64,000 nt of DNA, from NCBI GenBank assembly GCA_003254905.1, contig QANU01067139.1, forward strand, positions 1 through 64,000, read 5' to 3'. This stretch comes from Nissolia schottii. Taxonomy: Eukaryota > Streptophyta > Magnoliopsida > Fabales > Fabaceae. Of this stretch, positions 1-10,203 are shown one piece after another (position 1 is the stretch's first letter; each line of letters opens with the position of its first letter). The notes beneath the pieces were generated by a model that saw nothing but the letters and a program-made list of their open reading frames with translations, was not told the DNA's origin and searched no databases. The translations under genes were made by a program, and so were the position numbers.

Positions 1-249
1 AACCTAAAAAAAAAAATATTTACTGCTTTTTTAATATTTTCAAATAATAGATAGTTTAAATATGTTTTTGAATAAATTAAGTGGATGCAGAAAATAATTA
101 TAGAAAATATAATTTTAAAATTGGTTAAAAAAAGCATCAAGTGCCATATTCCTACTCTTATAACAAACTAATTAATATAGTAGTTATCAATTATTATAAA
201 AAAAAATATAGTAGTTATCAAAATCAAATGGGTTAACAATGCGTACTGT

Positions 250-377
250 TACCAATGGGGGTTGGTCCAAGTGGTAAGCGGTTTGATATCGCTTAAGCAA
301 GGTCCCGAGTTCGAGACCTTGTGTATGCAGTTATCCCCGCTGGGAGACTCACCCGCCATTGCCAGGTGCGCGACCCG
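250..377 (+). mobile_element. tRNA-derived SINE, 5' part (split by LTR insertion)
   Basis: The sequence has a tRNA-like head, with an A-box-like stretch around 258-278 (ttggtccaagtggtaagcgg) and a B-box-like stretch around 309-318 (gagttcgaga). It is flanked on the left by aacaatgcgtactgt (235-249), and the same 15 bases recur at 3142-3156 after the SINE tail. A second copy in antisense lies at 29668-29812 and shows what the unbroken element looks like. The lack of a clean cloverleaf and the tail of A residues argue for a SINE rather than a working tRNA gene. Confidence 0.85.
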
Positions 378-3080
378 TGTAACAGCCCGATTTTTCCGCT
401 TCACAAAGATTTCGTATAATAAATAAGTAAGAATATATTAATAAGAAAAGATAAAATAAAATAAAATAAAAATTTAAGTGTTAACTTTAATCCCTGCAAT
501 ATTAGCTAAAAATAATAATTTTGCGATCTCGTGAAGTCGTGAAGTTCGAGTCGATATTCGGTTATTATTAAAATTTAATCATGACTCAAAGGAGTCCGTA
601 AAATACACTAATATGAAAATAAATTCGAGAATGCCTTGATAAAAATTTAAATATTAACAAGGAAAATTAGTAAGTCACAACGGTATGTCCGAAATATTTT
701 TAAGACCTCCGGACATAAATAGTTAATGAGAAAACACGACCAAAAACACACATAGAAAATTAAAACATGCATGGCCAAGGGCCACAATTTCCCACGGCAG
801 CCCACCCTTTCCCACGAGACACACACCAAAGTCTTATCCATTTGTTTATTCCTAATTATGCTAACTGAAGCTCATCCACCGGAATTCATCTTTGCCTTTA
901 TTGTATTCTTTTATTTTCAAATCATATGCATAGCAAGTAGCAGCACAAGTCCTATACGGACTCTCAAGGTTGCCCTCCTCTTCCCTTGGTGATAAACCAA
1001 AGCTTCTATGACATCTCCATCCTTCTTATTTCAATTGTTTCACTTATTGGCAAGAAATCAAGCAATCAAAGCTTAACTTTCACCCTTCTTCCACCACCGA
1101 ACAGCTCTCTAGGAAGTGGATAACTCTAGTTCCTCACCTGTTTGATGATGGATGCTTGGTTATGTGCTTATGTGTGTGTGTGTGTTTCTTTGCATGTATG
1201 TTTATGTATGTTAGAACCTATGTTAGGGCTTAAGAAGATGATTATGAAGGGTCCTGTGACCTGGACTAGATAGGATTATTATGTGTGGAATATGTGTAAA
1301 AGCTCAAGAAGGATCCATGGGAGAAGGGGAAGAGAAAGGGGTGAAAACGATGCATTCTGTTTTCAGCCTCGCCCAGGCGCCGCTGAGCGGCCCCAGGCGC
1401 CGCTGAGCGGAATGCATCCATATTTTTAAAACGTGAACTCCAGAGCGCTGAGCAGTTGGTGGTTACCGCTGAGTGGTCTGAAGCTCACCGCGGATAAGGA
1501 TAAGGATGGGAAGATATTTTTGAAAAGGATAAGGCTGGAAAGATATTTTTGAAAACCGTGTTTGACCGCTGAGCGATGGGACTCTTACCGCTGAGCGATA
1601 AAACTCTTACCGCTGAGCGGTAATGCTTTGAGCGTTGAGCGCGAGGAGCTCAGACCGCTGAGCGGGCAGTAGTTTCCACTGAGCGGCCTGAGACCAGAAT
1701 GTCTTATGGAAACCATCTTGAGGCACATAGTCTAACACTCAATGCTATAACTATAATTGGTAACTGAAATATGTGTAGTAGGTGCATTCCATGCATTTTA
1801 TATGGGAAACCTAAAGAATTAGAAGTAATTATGAGATAAATAAAGATTACGAAATGAACAATAGGAAACAAGTCATATCATGCTACAGGTACTGAAAGGA
1901 AATAAAGTCTGAAATGCAAAATGCTGAAAATTCTGAGGCCGTGATCACGAGATGCCAAATAATGATCTTACTTCAGGAGGTCAGAGGGACATCCTGAATG
2001 TGGAAGCCCGCCACAGGTGGTGTCGATATGGCATACCTGGAGGTATGCGGTTATCACGCCTAGCAGAGTCGAAAGAGGGCAATGCTAAGTAGGGGTACAA
2101 TATCCGCCCACTGCCGGGGGGCCAGAGAGGGCACGCTGCAGGTGGAAGCCCACTGCAGGAAGGTCGAAAGAGGGCCTACACTGAGGGTGCGAGGTTATTC
2201 CGTCACAATAGTGTCGGAAGAGGACACTATTTTGGTGGGAATAACATATATTCCAACAGCATGTTCATTCTGATATGCATGATTATATGTAACTGCTATT
2301 CTGTAATTACCGTCAAGAGAACGCTCGAGACGGCTATGTATGTAAACATAATGTTAATAAGCACGAGAACTTAGTAAACAAGAGTAGTCCCCTATCACTT
2401 AGTAACATAGATAAAGCCGTTCAGAACCTTAGGCCAGATAATAATCAGTAGGATGTTTAGTATGCATGTTCACCTAGAAATCTCTGAGCGGCCTGAAGTC
2501 CGACCTAATATGACACCAGATCTACAAGGACTAAAGTTATTTCCACTGAGAACCTACCGTTCTCACTCCCACTGCCTTATGACTTCAGGTACTTATGATG
2601 ACTCATATTACGAGGACGCTGACGAGCCGCCAGTAGAGTCATGAGAGGTTATGACAGGATATGGACCCAGAGATAGCTGGATGTCAGGATTTTTGCCAAG
2701 GGCATACTGAGTAGTGTTACAGTAGCCCTTGTATTTTGATGACATGTATTTTGAGATTATGTATACGTTACTTGTATATTATCTAGTGTAATAATTACAT
2801 GATTGTTATGATGGACCAAATGAATGTATATTTGATGCTTTATTACTATAATGTTATCCGCTAAGCCTAAGGGCTCTACCGTTTGTTATACTTGTTATTC
2901 TCGACGGATGGCTCTATTTTATGAATTAACCAATGCAAATGAAAAGTTTAAAATGGGTCCCTATTTTCTTAATCAACTATTTGCGAAATTAACAATGGAC
3001 TAAGGTATTCCCACCAGGTAGTAAACAACCTAGTGAGCTTGCGTACGACTTAAGCATATGCGGTTAGCTAGGGTGTTTCA
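378..3080 (+). mobile_element. Solo LTR (2.7 kb) of a Ty3/gypsy-like retrotransposon
   Basis: The insertion begins TGTAACAGCCCG and ends GGGTGTTTCA, a slightly decayed TGTAACA/TGTTACA terminal pair. It is flanked by a perfect 5-bp duplication ACCCG (373-377 and 3081-3085) and interrupts a SINE. No gag, protease, reverse transcriptase or integrase reading frame is seen. The element carries a GC-rich minisatellite at about 1371-1690. These points support a solo LTR rather than a full element. The orientation is assumed from the terminal motifs. A related 3' end is present at 62820-62910. Confidence 0.8.
1371..1690. repeat. GC-rich degenerate minisatellite inside the solo LTR
   Basis: The core ccgctgagcgg recurs about ten times with variable spacing (for example 1380-1390, 1400-1410, 1565, 1590, 1612, 1660). 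The 5' copies are preceded by caggcg. Its GC content contrasts with the AT-rich surroundings. It looks like internal LTR repetition, and no coding potential is apparent. Confidence 0.7.
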
Positions 3081-3085
3081 ACCCG

Positions 3086-3141
3086 GGTCGACCCAGATTA
3101 GTCAAGGCTAAGCCTTGGATACCAGGCAGGCAACCTAAAAA
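3086..3141 (+). mobile_element. tRNA-derived SINE, 3' part with A-rich tail
   Basis: This continues the SINE broken at 377. The sequence ggtcgacccagattagtcaa, followed by aggctaagccttgg, matches in reverse complement the unbroken SINE near 29690-29740. It ends in an A-rich tail directly followed by the right copy of the SINE target duplication (3142-3156). Confidence 0.85.
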
Positions 3142-3156
3142 AACAATGCGTACTGT

Positions 3157-5690
3157 CGATAACTAACTAATGATAATGCAATTTTTTTGTTTTGAAAAAA
3201 GAGTAACAAATTATATTTAAATTAAGTTTTGCAAATTATAGGCAATCAGATTGAAAAAAAAGAATTCAGACAAAAAAATTTAATCACTTACTAATTTGTG
3301 ATTGTCAAACAAATATAAAATTTGACCAAAAATAAAATAAAAAAAGTTCCTATGTCTTATCAATTGTATGGTTATCATTCAAAAAAAAAGAAAAAAATTG
3401 AATTTCATGTCTTATAATTAGTTGGTTATCAATAATATCATAACATTTATAAGGGTTAAAGTATGAACAACATTGGATACCAAAAACAATTTTTTTTTTC
3501 TTGTATCTCTTTTATCATACTTAATAGATTATAGACAAAAACAAAATATTTTATCAACACAAACATTAAAGATGCCAAATTAATAAGAAAAAGAGAGAAA
3601 AAAAAATCTATACAATTAAATAAAAATAATTCTTTTAAAGATTGTCATTTTAGTGTCCAATTTGAATTTTATTTTTCATTTTTACCCTTACTCAATTTTC
3701 AATTTTACAATTTTTCTCACAAAAAATAATCACTCACTCTTCTTTTCTTATTCCAATCACCACTTTTGTTCTTTTCATGTTTGCCATTCTCACCCGTTTT
3801 TTTTCTTTTTACATTTTTATTCATTCTTCCTTTAGTTATCAACAATCTATAAAAATATTCGGGTATAAATCCTCTTGGTCACAATTGTAATCGTGATGGG
3901 AAAGCTACAAGGATTTAAAAGAGAACAAAAATGTTTCAATATGGAGTCGTCACCAACTTTTTTAAATTAGGAAAAATTAAAAAAATCTTTATTTAAAGAA
4001 AATTGGCCCGGTTCGAGTTTAGATTTGAGAGTCAATTATGAATAAGAAATTGCAAAAACTTAATCTTGCAACACCTTGATCCATCCGCATTAAAATAGTT
4101 ACCTTAATTAATTGTGCAAATTATTTATAATATATAAAAAAGTTTAAAAAACTTTAGAATATCAAATTGTCACAACTCAGATGCTCTAAAATACAGAGTT
4201 AACAAGACGTCTAAAAAACATTTCAAGTATTTTTTTTATAAATAAATAAATGAATAAACAAAACTTTACCCCCAAAAAGAAAAAAATAAAAAAAGTTGAT
4301 TTAAAAAATGTGTACATGTGAAAAGAAAGTATGAAAATTTAATTTTGTCTCGATTTGCACTTCTACATATCCTCTGGTACAATGAAGAATTTAAAATAAC
4401 GTAGTTTTTTTAAAAATATTTGTGCGTTGATTAATCTTTTTTCTTTAAAAATAGTTTGTTTGTTTTTTATGATTTTCATAGCATTAAGTTGTCACAACTA
4501 AAAATTATCAGTAAAAAATTTTAAAGTTTACACACCGACGCATCTCTGCTAACCTCTATTATTTTGATCTCATTTTATTTATTACTCCATTTATTTATAT
4601 TTTTTTACTAACCCATTTATTTTCCATTCACCAAGAAACTTATTCATTCTCTTGCACTTTTTTTTTATAAAAAAAACGGCATCAGCAACCCAACAAAATT
4701 TGATGATAAAAAAAAAATCCCAAAGACAAGAAGAATCAGGCCCAAACATAATTAAAAGAAACCATTAATTAAACTAAAGTAAAAAAAAAAACAAAGAAAA
4801 GGGTTTCAACACCCAAATTAGAGGTGTGAAAATGGGCAGGACAACATTGAACTGGCCCATTTTGGGTTGGACCATTTTAAATTACATTGTTTTTGGGTAA
4901 AAAAATGTTACTATATTTTTATTTGGGTCATTTGTGGGTTGACCCATGAGCTCATATTTGGTCAACATATTTTTTTTAATATATATACTAATTTAAAGTT
5001 GATAAAGTTTGATAATAATGTGTAATTAAATTTTATTGACTAAAAAGAAAATAACTAGTCTATATAATATTGAGATTATTTAAACTAATTTTAAGTTGAT
5101 TTTGATTAATTCTCAAGTCTCAAATGTTTGAATAGGACTATATAATAAAAGAAATTATGGAAATGTATTTTACATTCAATTTAATCAATTATGTACAACA
5201 TATTAGAGCTATTTACAAATGCTTTGTAATTATCTTTTGGTTATATAAGTTACTGAATAAGACTATAATACTTTTTTTTAAGGTTAATAAAAAACACAAC
5301 CATTTACATGTGGATGCACTTGAAATTGGATGAACTAAATTTACAAAAGTAAAATTTATACCAATGTAGTTGTTCTAATCTAAAACATTATGTAAATTGC
5401 TTCGAAAACTCAGTAGTCGTGAACCTCCTTTCCCTGTATTAAATAACAATTTCAGTTCACTTATCTTTTTTATTAACATCTTCTATATTAAAAGACTCAT
5501 TAATATTTAAATTTATTAAACAAGTATATATGTGAGAAAAAAAAGTATATATCATATTATTATTATAAATTATAATATATTAAAAAAGATATTTAGACCA
5601 TCAGAGAGACCTAACCCAAAGTCAGTTAACCCTATATAAGTCATGTCAACTCCATTTTTTTTCCTTTCATATTTCCTCAATCCTTTCTGC
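3157..5690. other. AT-rich intergenic DNA, no gene recognised
   Basis: Long A and T runs and short spurious ORFs only. No protein family, tRNA or rRNA was recognised on either strand. Confidence 0.6.
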
Positions 5691-5759
5691 CCATAGTCTT
5701 TTTCCATTCAGCCCATTTCAACAGCTAGCCCAAATCTCTAAATCAGACAGACAACAGAA

Positions 5760-6035
5760 GCCGCACGATGGGAGAGAGAAGGGAGGTGGTCCACGGTGGC
5801 GGCGCGCGGAGCCGCGGCAGCGGAGCGCCGTTGCTCCTTGTGATGGGTGGCTTGCGGTGGAGAGAGAAGAGGAGCCGCGGTGGAAAGAGGAAGGGGAAAA
5901 ATGAAAGGGATGCGGAAGTGAGGGCCACCGGGGGGCTGACGCCGACCGTGCTGCGCCGCCATGGCGAATCGGCGGCGGCGGGGTTCGGCCCTCTCTCTTT
6001 CTTTCTTTTGCTTAGGATGGTTGGTGTGGGCTAAA
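5760..6035. other. GC-rich island with overlapping unproven ORFs
   Basis: A roughly 270-bp GC-rich stretch in AT-rich DNA is open on both strands (plus ORF 5768-6034; minus ORFs 5738-6088 and 5743-5928). The predicted peptides are Arg/Gly- or Pro/Ala/Ser-rich and show no recognisable domain. It could be a transposon leader, a CpG-rich promoter fragment or a decayed exon. I do not call a gene. Confidence 0.3.
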
Positions 6036-6120
6036 GAAAAAAATGAGCTGACAAAATTTAGCGTAATGTTTTCGTAGTGGACTTGCACCCGCCAGAGTAA
6101 TGTTTTATTTTTTTTGCAAC

Positions 6121-6278
6121 TTTACTCTTTTGGTTTTTTTTTTTTTTAATTTGTATTTTTATTGATTTGAATTTTGACACGGCACAAAAGTGGGAAAAAA
6201 ATAAACCGCCTTGCAGTTTTTTTGGGTCTAAGAAACTGCATTTGCTCTCTTCCCTGTCCGTTAAGACCTGCGCCTGAT
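6121..6278 (+). repeat. Duplicated 5' flank of the gene at 29998 (SINE-free copy)
   Basis: From about 6150 to 6275 this matches the sequence immediately upstream of the gene starting at 29998 (29813-29932), including aaaccgccttgcag and gttaagacc..gcgcctgat. The SINE that splits the 29.6 kb copy is absent here, so ttattgatttgaa occurs once (6159-6171). The match stops before the coding region. Confidence 0.8.
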
Positions 6279-6615
6279 GGGGGGTAATGATATTTATGTG
6301 GCTTTACATGGAATTTAATCCTAATATATGGGACAGATTGAAAAATTACGGATGTATGGGGCCTTTTTATGAAATCATCATCCTGGGTGGCGATTTCAGA
6401 CTTAAAAATAAAAAATAAAAAAAATTTGGATTTTTCTGAAATCACCATCCTGGGTGTCGATTTCAGACTTAAAATTTTAAAAAAATTAAATTCAAATTTT
6501 TTGAAATCACCACACAGAGTGGCAATTTCAGAAAATTCGCCCATACATCTATAATTTTTTCCCAGCCACCATATTATGGGATTAAAAAAAGTTAGCTGCC
6601 ATATATATGTAAAAA
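6279..6615. repeat. Dispersed repeat with three hairpin units, copy 1
   Basis: The repeat begins ggggtaatgatatttatg and contains three near-palindromic units of about 29 nt at 6371-6399, 6438-6466 and 6503-6531. Each opens with gaaatc and closes with atttcag around a variable centre. Related copies lie at 29300-29635 and 39213-39575. No coding potential was recognised and the family is unclassified. Confidence 0.75.
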
Positions 6616-7679
6616 ATGCGTGTGTTGATTGGTATTATTAAATATCTTAAAACAAAATATCATAGAACATAAAAGTAAAGGAGATTTATCGAGAAAATGA
6701 AAGGAACAATCTAATTAATAACATTGCTCTCCTAGATTGGCGTGGGATTAAAAAAAATCTAATTAATATTAATCAAAATAAATTAATAAGAAATATCAAA
6801 TGATAGTATTATAAATTGGAATAACATTAATAGAAGAATTAAAAATTAAAGAGAGTTATAAAAAAAATACAATTTAATATGATTTAAATTTTACAATAAA
6901 GAAATGTGTTTCATAAATTTTTAATTTTTATATTTATTTGTATGAATATTGTATTCAATAGTAGTATTTTAAGTATGCATGTAGTTTAAAAATCTTGGAG
7001 TTGTTAGTTAATTAAGAGGGATTATCTAACCACCACCCATGGAAATGAAAAAATATTTCTTATTCAGCAAGTTATCATTTCGTATAAGTTCAATTACTCT
7101 GAGAGGATTAGTCATTTTTACTAGTGATAAAAACCTTGAGTGCATCCAAACAATCTAACCACCACTCGACCAAAAATTGCATGAGCAATTTCTAAGGCCA
7201 AAATATAATTTATCTTACCTTTAAACAATAAAATTATAATTCTTATTTTAATTATTTAACAATTCCAAATACAAAGTTTAGGATTTTATGTTAATTTTAA
7301 TTCTAAAATATTTAGAATAGTAATTAAAATTCTATGTCACAATTTTAATATGTACGTTCAAACCGATCTCAAAATAATAGTCTTAGTTACATTAATATTT
7401 CAAGAAAAGAAAAATTACAATTATTTTTAAGAATTATAATTGTTGAATTTTTTTTTTCTTACATAACTAATAACGAATTTAAAGCATTATAAAAATAAGA
7501 TGAAAAGTTAATAAAAATATGGAGCGTAAAGAAATGAAAATTTTAAAAAAAAAAGTTAATATGGTAAAAAATCAAAATTCACAATTTATTAGCGACAAAA
7601 ATTATTTAATTCAAATAATTATAATTTAAATTAATATTTTGTTTCACATTTATTTTTATTAAAATTATTATTTGAATTT

Positions 7680-7830
7680 CATTTTGCGGTAGCGTTGATT
7701 ATAAGTTAGCATTCACAAACCGCCTTAAGTATACGCGCCAAAATAAAAGCAGCCTAGATACAAAAGTTAGGATTCCCCTTTATATAAACACCTCGCGCCC
7801 CCCCCCGGTCTTTCCCCTTCATTCCATCTT
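7680..7830 (+). promoter_or_regulatory. Putative Pol II promoter, copy 1
   Basis: A TATA box (TATATAA, 7781-7787) sits about 30 nt ahead of a pyrimidine-rich start-like region (ctttccccttcattcc). Upstream are cgcgcca-type and aaccgcc motifs. The arrangement is conserved at 18391. A transcription start near 7815 is inferred from spacing only. Confidence 0.5.
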
Positions 7831-7898
7831 AGGTTGGCATAGCGTAGCGTATATTTTCAAATCGCGGTTTTGCTTCCATTTATTCTTTTCTCTGCCAA

Positions 7899-7976
7899 AT
7901 GGGCATGCAATCGGCGTTATCCTGGTTCATATCCTCTCTGGCATTGTCGACGTGCTTCTTCTCGTTCTTCTCCTGA
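7899..7976 (+). CDS. 25-codon micro-ORF downstream of TATA box, copy 1
   Basis: The first ATG after the presumed start opens a 25-codon ORF ending at TGA. The peptide is hydrophobic and Ser/Phe-rich (starts MGMQSALSWF, ends CFFSFFS). A GTGAGC splice-donor-like site follows at about 8010. The second copy (18503-18580) keeps the length but differs by three amino-acid changes and one silent change, which gives no sign of purifying selection. I do not recognise the peptide. It could be a short membrane peptide, an upstream ORF of a lost gene, or chance. Confidence 0.3.
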   Translation: MGMQSALSWFISSLALSTCFFSFFS

Positions 7977-8411
7977 TGATCTGCTGGCACAATCAAGTTT
8001 ACGTCGTTCGTGAGCATAGCATAGCAAATGCTTTCGGTTTGCGATTTTGTCTTCTAGTTCTCTTCTTTTGTTGCTTATGCATTTTCTTGATCTTCGATGA
8101 TTTCTATTTTATGATCTAGGAGCTTCGCTGTTATACTATACTCCTTGTATCGAGATGCTTCTTTTCGGTTCCGATTTTGATTTAATGCTGCTGCATTTGT
8201 GGTCATGTAGTTTCGTAATTTTTCCTTTCACGTCTATTTCTTGAATGTTGCTATTCGGTGGTTCACGGAGAACTTGGCGCTGGATCGGCTTGAGTTTTTT
8301 GATTCGTGTTTGATGGATGACGCTTTCGCTGGGGTTTGAGGTTCAAAGAACTCGTGAATCATGTTTTTATGTTTAATTCTTCAAACATTGTTCATTATTG
8401 TGGAGATTCAG

Positions 8412-10203
8412 TTACTTTGTTATCTCTTCACATCCATTTTTCCTACCTAATTGAATGAACTTGTTTTTCTGCAGCATTATTGTGTTTCCATTATGGCATT
8501 GAATTTGTTGCATAACTGGTTACCTCTGTCTGGATTTTAAACCCTTTTTAATGTCTTGTTTGGCATCTTTCTTTCGTTCATGAGCGGTTGATTCTTGCAA
8601 TCCTCTTTTTGATAACTTTTGCTTGGTTAGGAGCGATAAATAATGAATGAGCAAGTGCCGGCATTTAGATGTGGCTGTTTGGACGTGGGAGCATTGAAGG
8701 ACCTTCTATTCTTAGGTTTTGTTAACTTCATTATGGTCACGACTTCTTAATTTTTCAAGTGTCAGTTTGTTATGCTTTCAACTGTGTTGGACTTGTCTGG
8801 TGTTTATGTTGAGGTGCAGGAATTTTTACATTTTTGGCGTGTTTGGACTTGGAATAGCTTGGTTTGACCTTAGATCTTTGTTTTTTGACATAGACATTTA
8901 AAGGAAGTTATGGCGGTATATTTCTTTTTTAGTGATGAGTTCAATATTATCTTTGACTATTCAGATATTATTCGGTTTATTGTGAGAATAGTTCTACCCT
9001 TCAATTTTTGCCTCGTGTTTTGGATCATGGGGGATATTATGTTGCTCATGCTTTCAGGGATTTATTTGGCACCAAAAGCTGGAGATTATGCGGGTGCAAG
9101 GTGTTCAGGATTGTTGAGTTTAATATCTTTGATGAGTTGTTACATTATGTCGCTGAATGAATATAGGAATTGAATTGTGCAGTTCATTGTTCTGGATATG
9201 GTTGGGTGAGCTTCTACAGTTCTTGATACATAAGATGAAATGCTATGGGTTTAGGATTACTGATTTAATATCTTCGTTTGGTTGTTGTCATATTTTATTT
9301 GTTTTGCTTTGATGGCGCATGCAAATTGAATTTGAACCTGTCTTTCTGCAGCATTATGTTTTTCCTGTTGTGTAACGTTTGTTCATGGCTTCAAATTTCA
9401 TGCATGATTGGTGACCTTTAATTTTTGGTGCTTGTTTCGTATCTATTGGTGACTTCCCTATGGATTTCGAACTCTTGGATTGTTCTTTTGTCTCCAACTT
9501 CCTTTCGGCTATGACGGTTTGACTTTGCAATTTTCGTATAGACAATCAATAAAATGTGTGCTGGGATTTGGAAGCAACTATTGGGACTAGGAAACGTTGA
9601 CCTTGGGAATTTTTAACCATTATAGTCTTGATTTTCATTTGTACTGTGAGTTGGTTTTGGATTTGAAATTCAACCTGTCTTGCTCTTTTGGGTTGTTGCA
9701 GGATTTTATCCTTTTTACAGAATCTGTACATGTTCCTTCTCAAGGCGAGAGGAACTTTGTTAGCTTTGGTTTGGCCTTTGTGATGATCTGCATCTTCATT
9801 TGGAGATTGTGCATGATTTTTTGTTAAATTTTCATATGCAGTTCTCTTGTCCTGAAGGGATATTCTTTATTATGTCAGTTGTTCATGACCTCCGTTGCCA
9901 TTTGGAATGAGCAATACATTTTGGAGTAGGAGTATGCATGAACTGTTGGTTTTTTTTTTCTTCTGCTCTAATGTAGATTTGTCTGAAGGCTTTGTCAAAT
10001 ATTTTTCGTAGCTTTCCTATATATTTCCGAAAAGACAACCTAACCTCAGATCATAGAGAATATTCAGTTGCTCATGCGAGTTTTTGTGGCCCGGGGAATT
10101 TCAAGTGTGGGGAGTGGAGTTATATATTTAAAGGAGCTGATCATACGTTGTTCATTGATGACAGTTGGTGTTTACATTGGATTTCTTTTCACATAGGTTG
10201 AAG
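8412..10203 (+). repeat. Noncoding layered repeat, unit A1
   Basis: The sequence resembles intron/leader DNA. T-rich tracts ending in ctgcag or ttgcag recur and are followed by similar 60-80 nt blocks. 8630-8900 matches 12205-12440, 20330-20600 and 28540-28760. 8905-10100 matches 12475-13680. ORFs here are short and not conserved between copies. Confidence 0.75.

Larger units (their letters stand above)
6616..8411 (+). repeat. Duplicated promoter-containing segment, copy 1
   Basis: Near-identical by eye to 17244-19016. It covers an AT-rich upstream part, a TATA box, a leader with a 25-codon ORF and intron-like sequence. The match breaks at ttcag near 8411, where about 1.1 kb present in copy 2 (19017-20114) is missing. 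It then resumes at 8412 against 20115. Confidence 0.85.

Noticed and set aside
256..335. Possible tRNA gene
   Set aside because: A- and B-box-like motifs are present, but no stem structure closes. The unit extends into a 3' body with an A-tail and target duplication, so it is a SINE head.
5738..6088. 116-codon minus ORF and 88-codon plus ORF
   Set aside because: Both come from the same GC-rich low-complexity stretch, have no recognisable domain and overlap each other. No splice partners were found.
9130..9180. C/D-box snoRNA-like tgatga ... ctga in unit A1
   Set aside because: The two boxes are only about 20 nt apart, lack a terminal stem, and are not kept in the matching unit at 12690.
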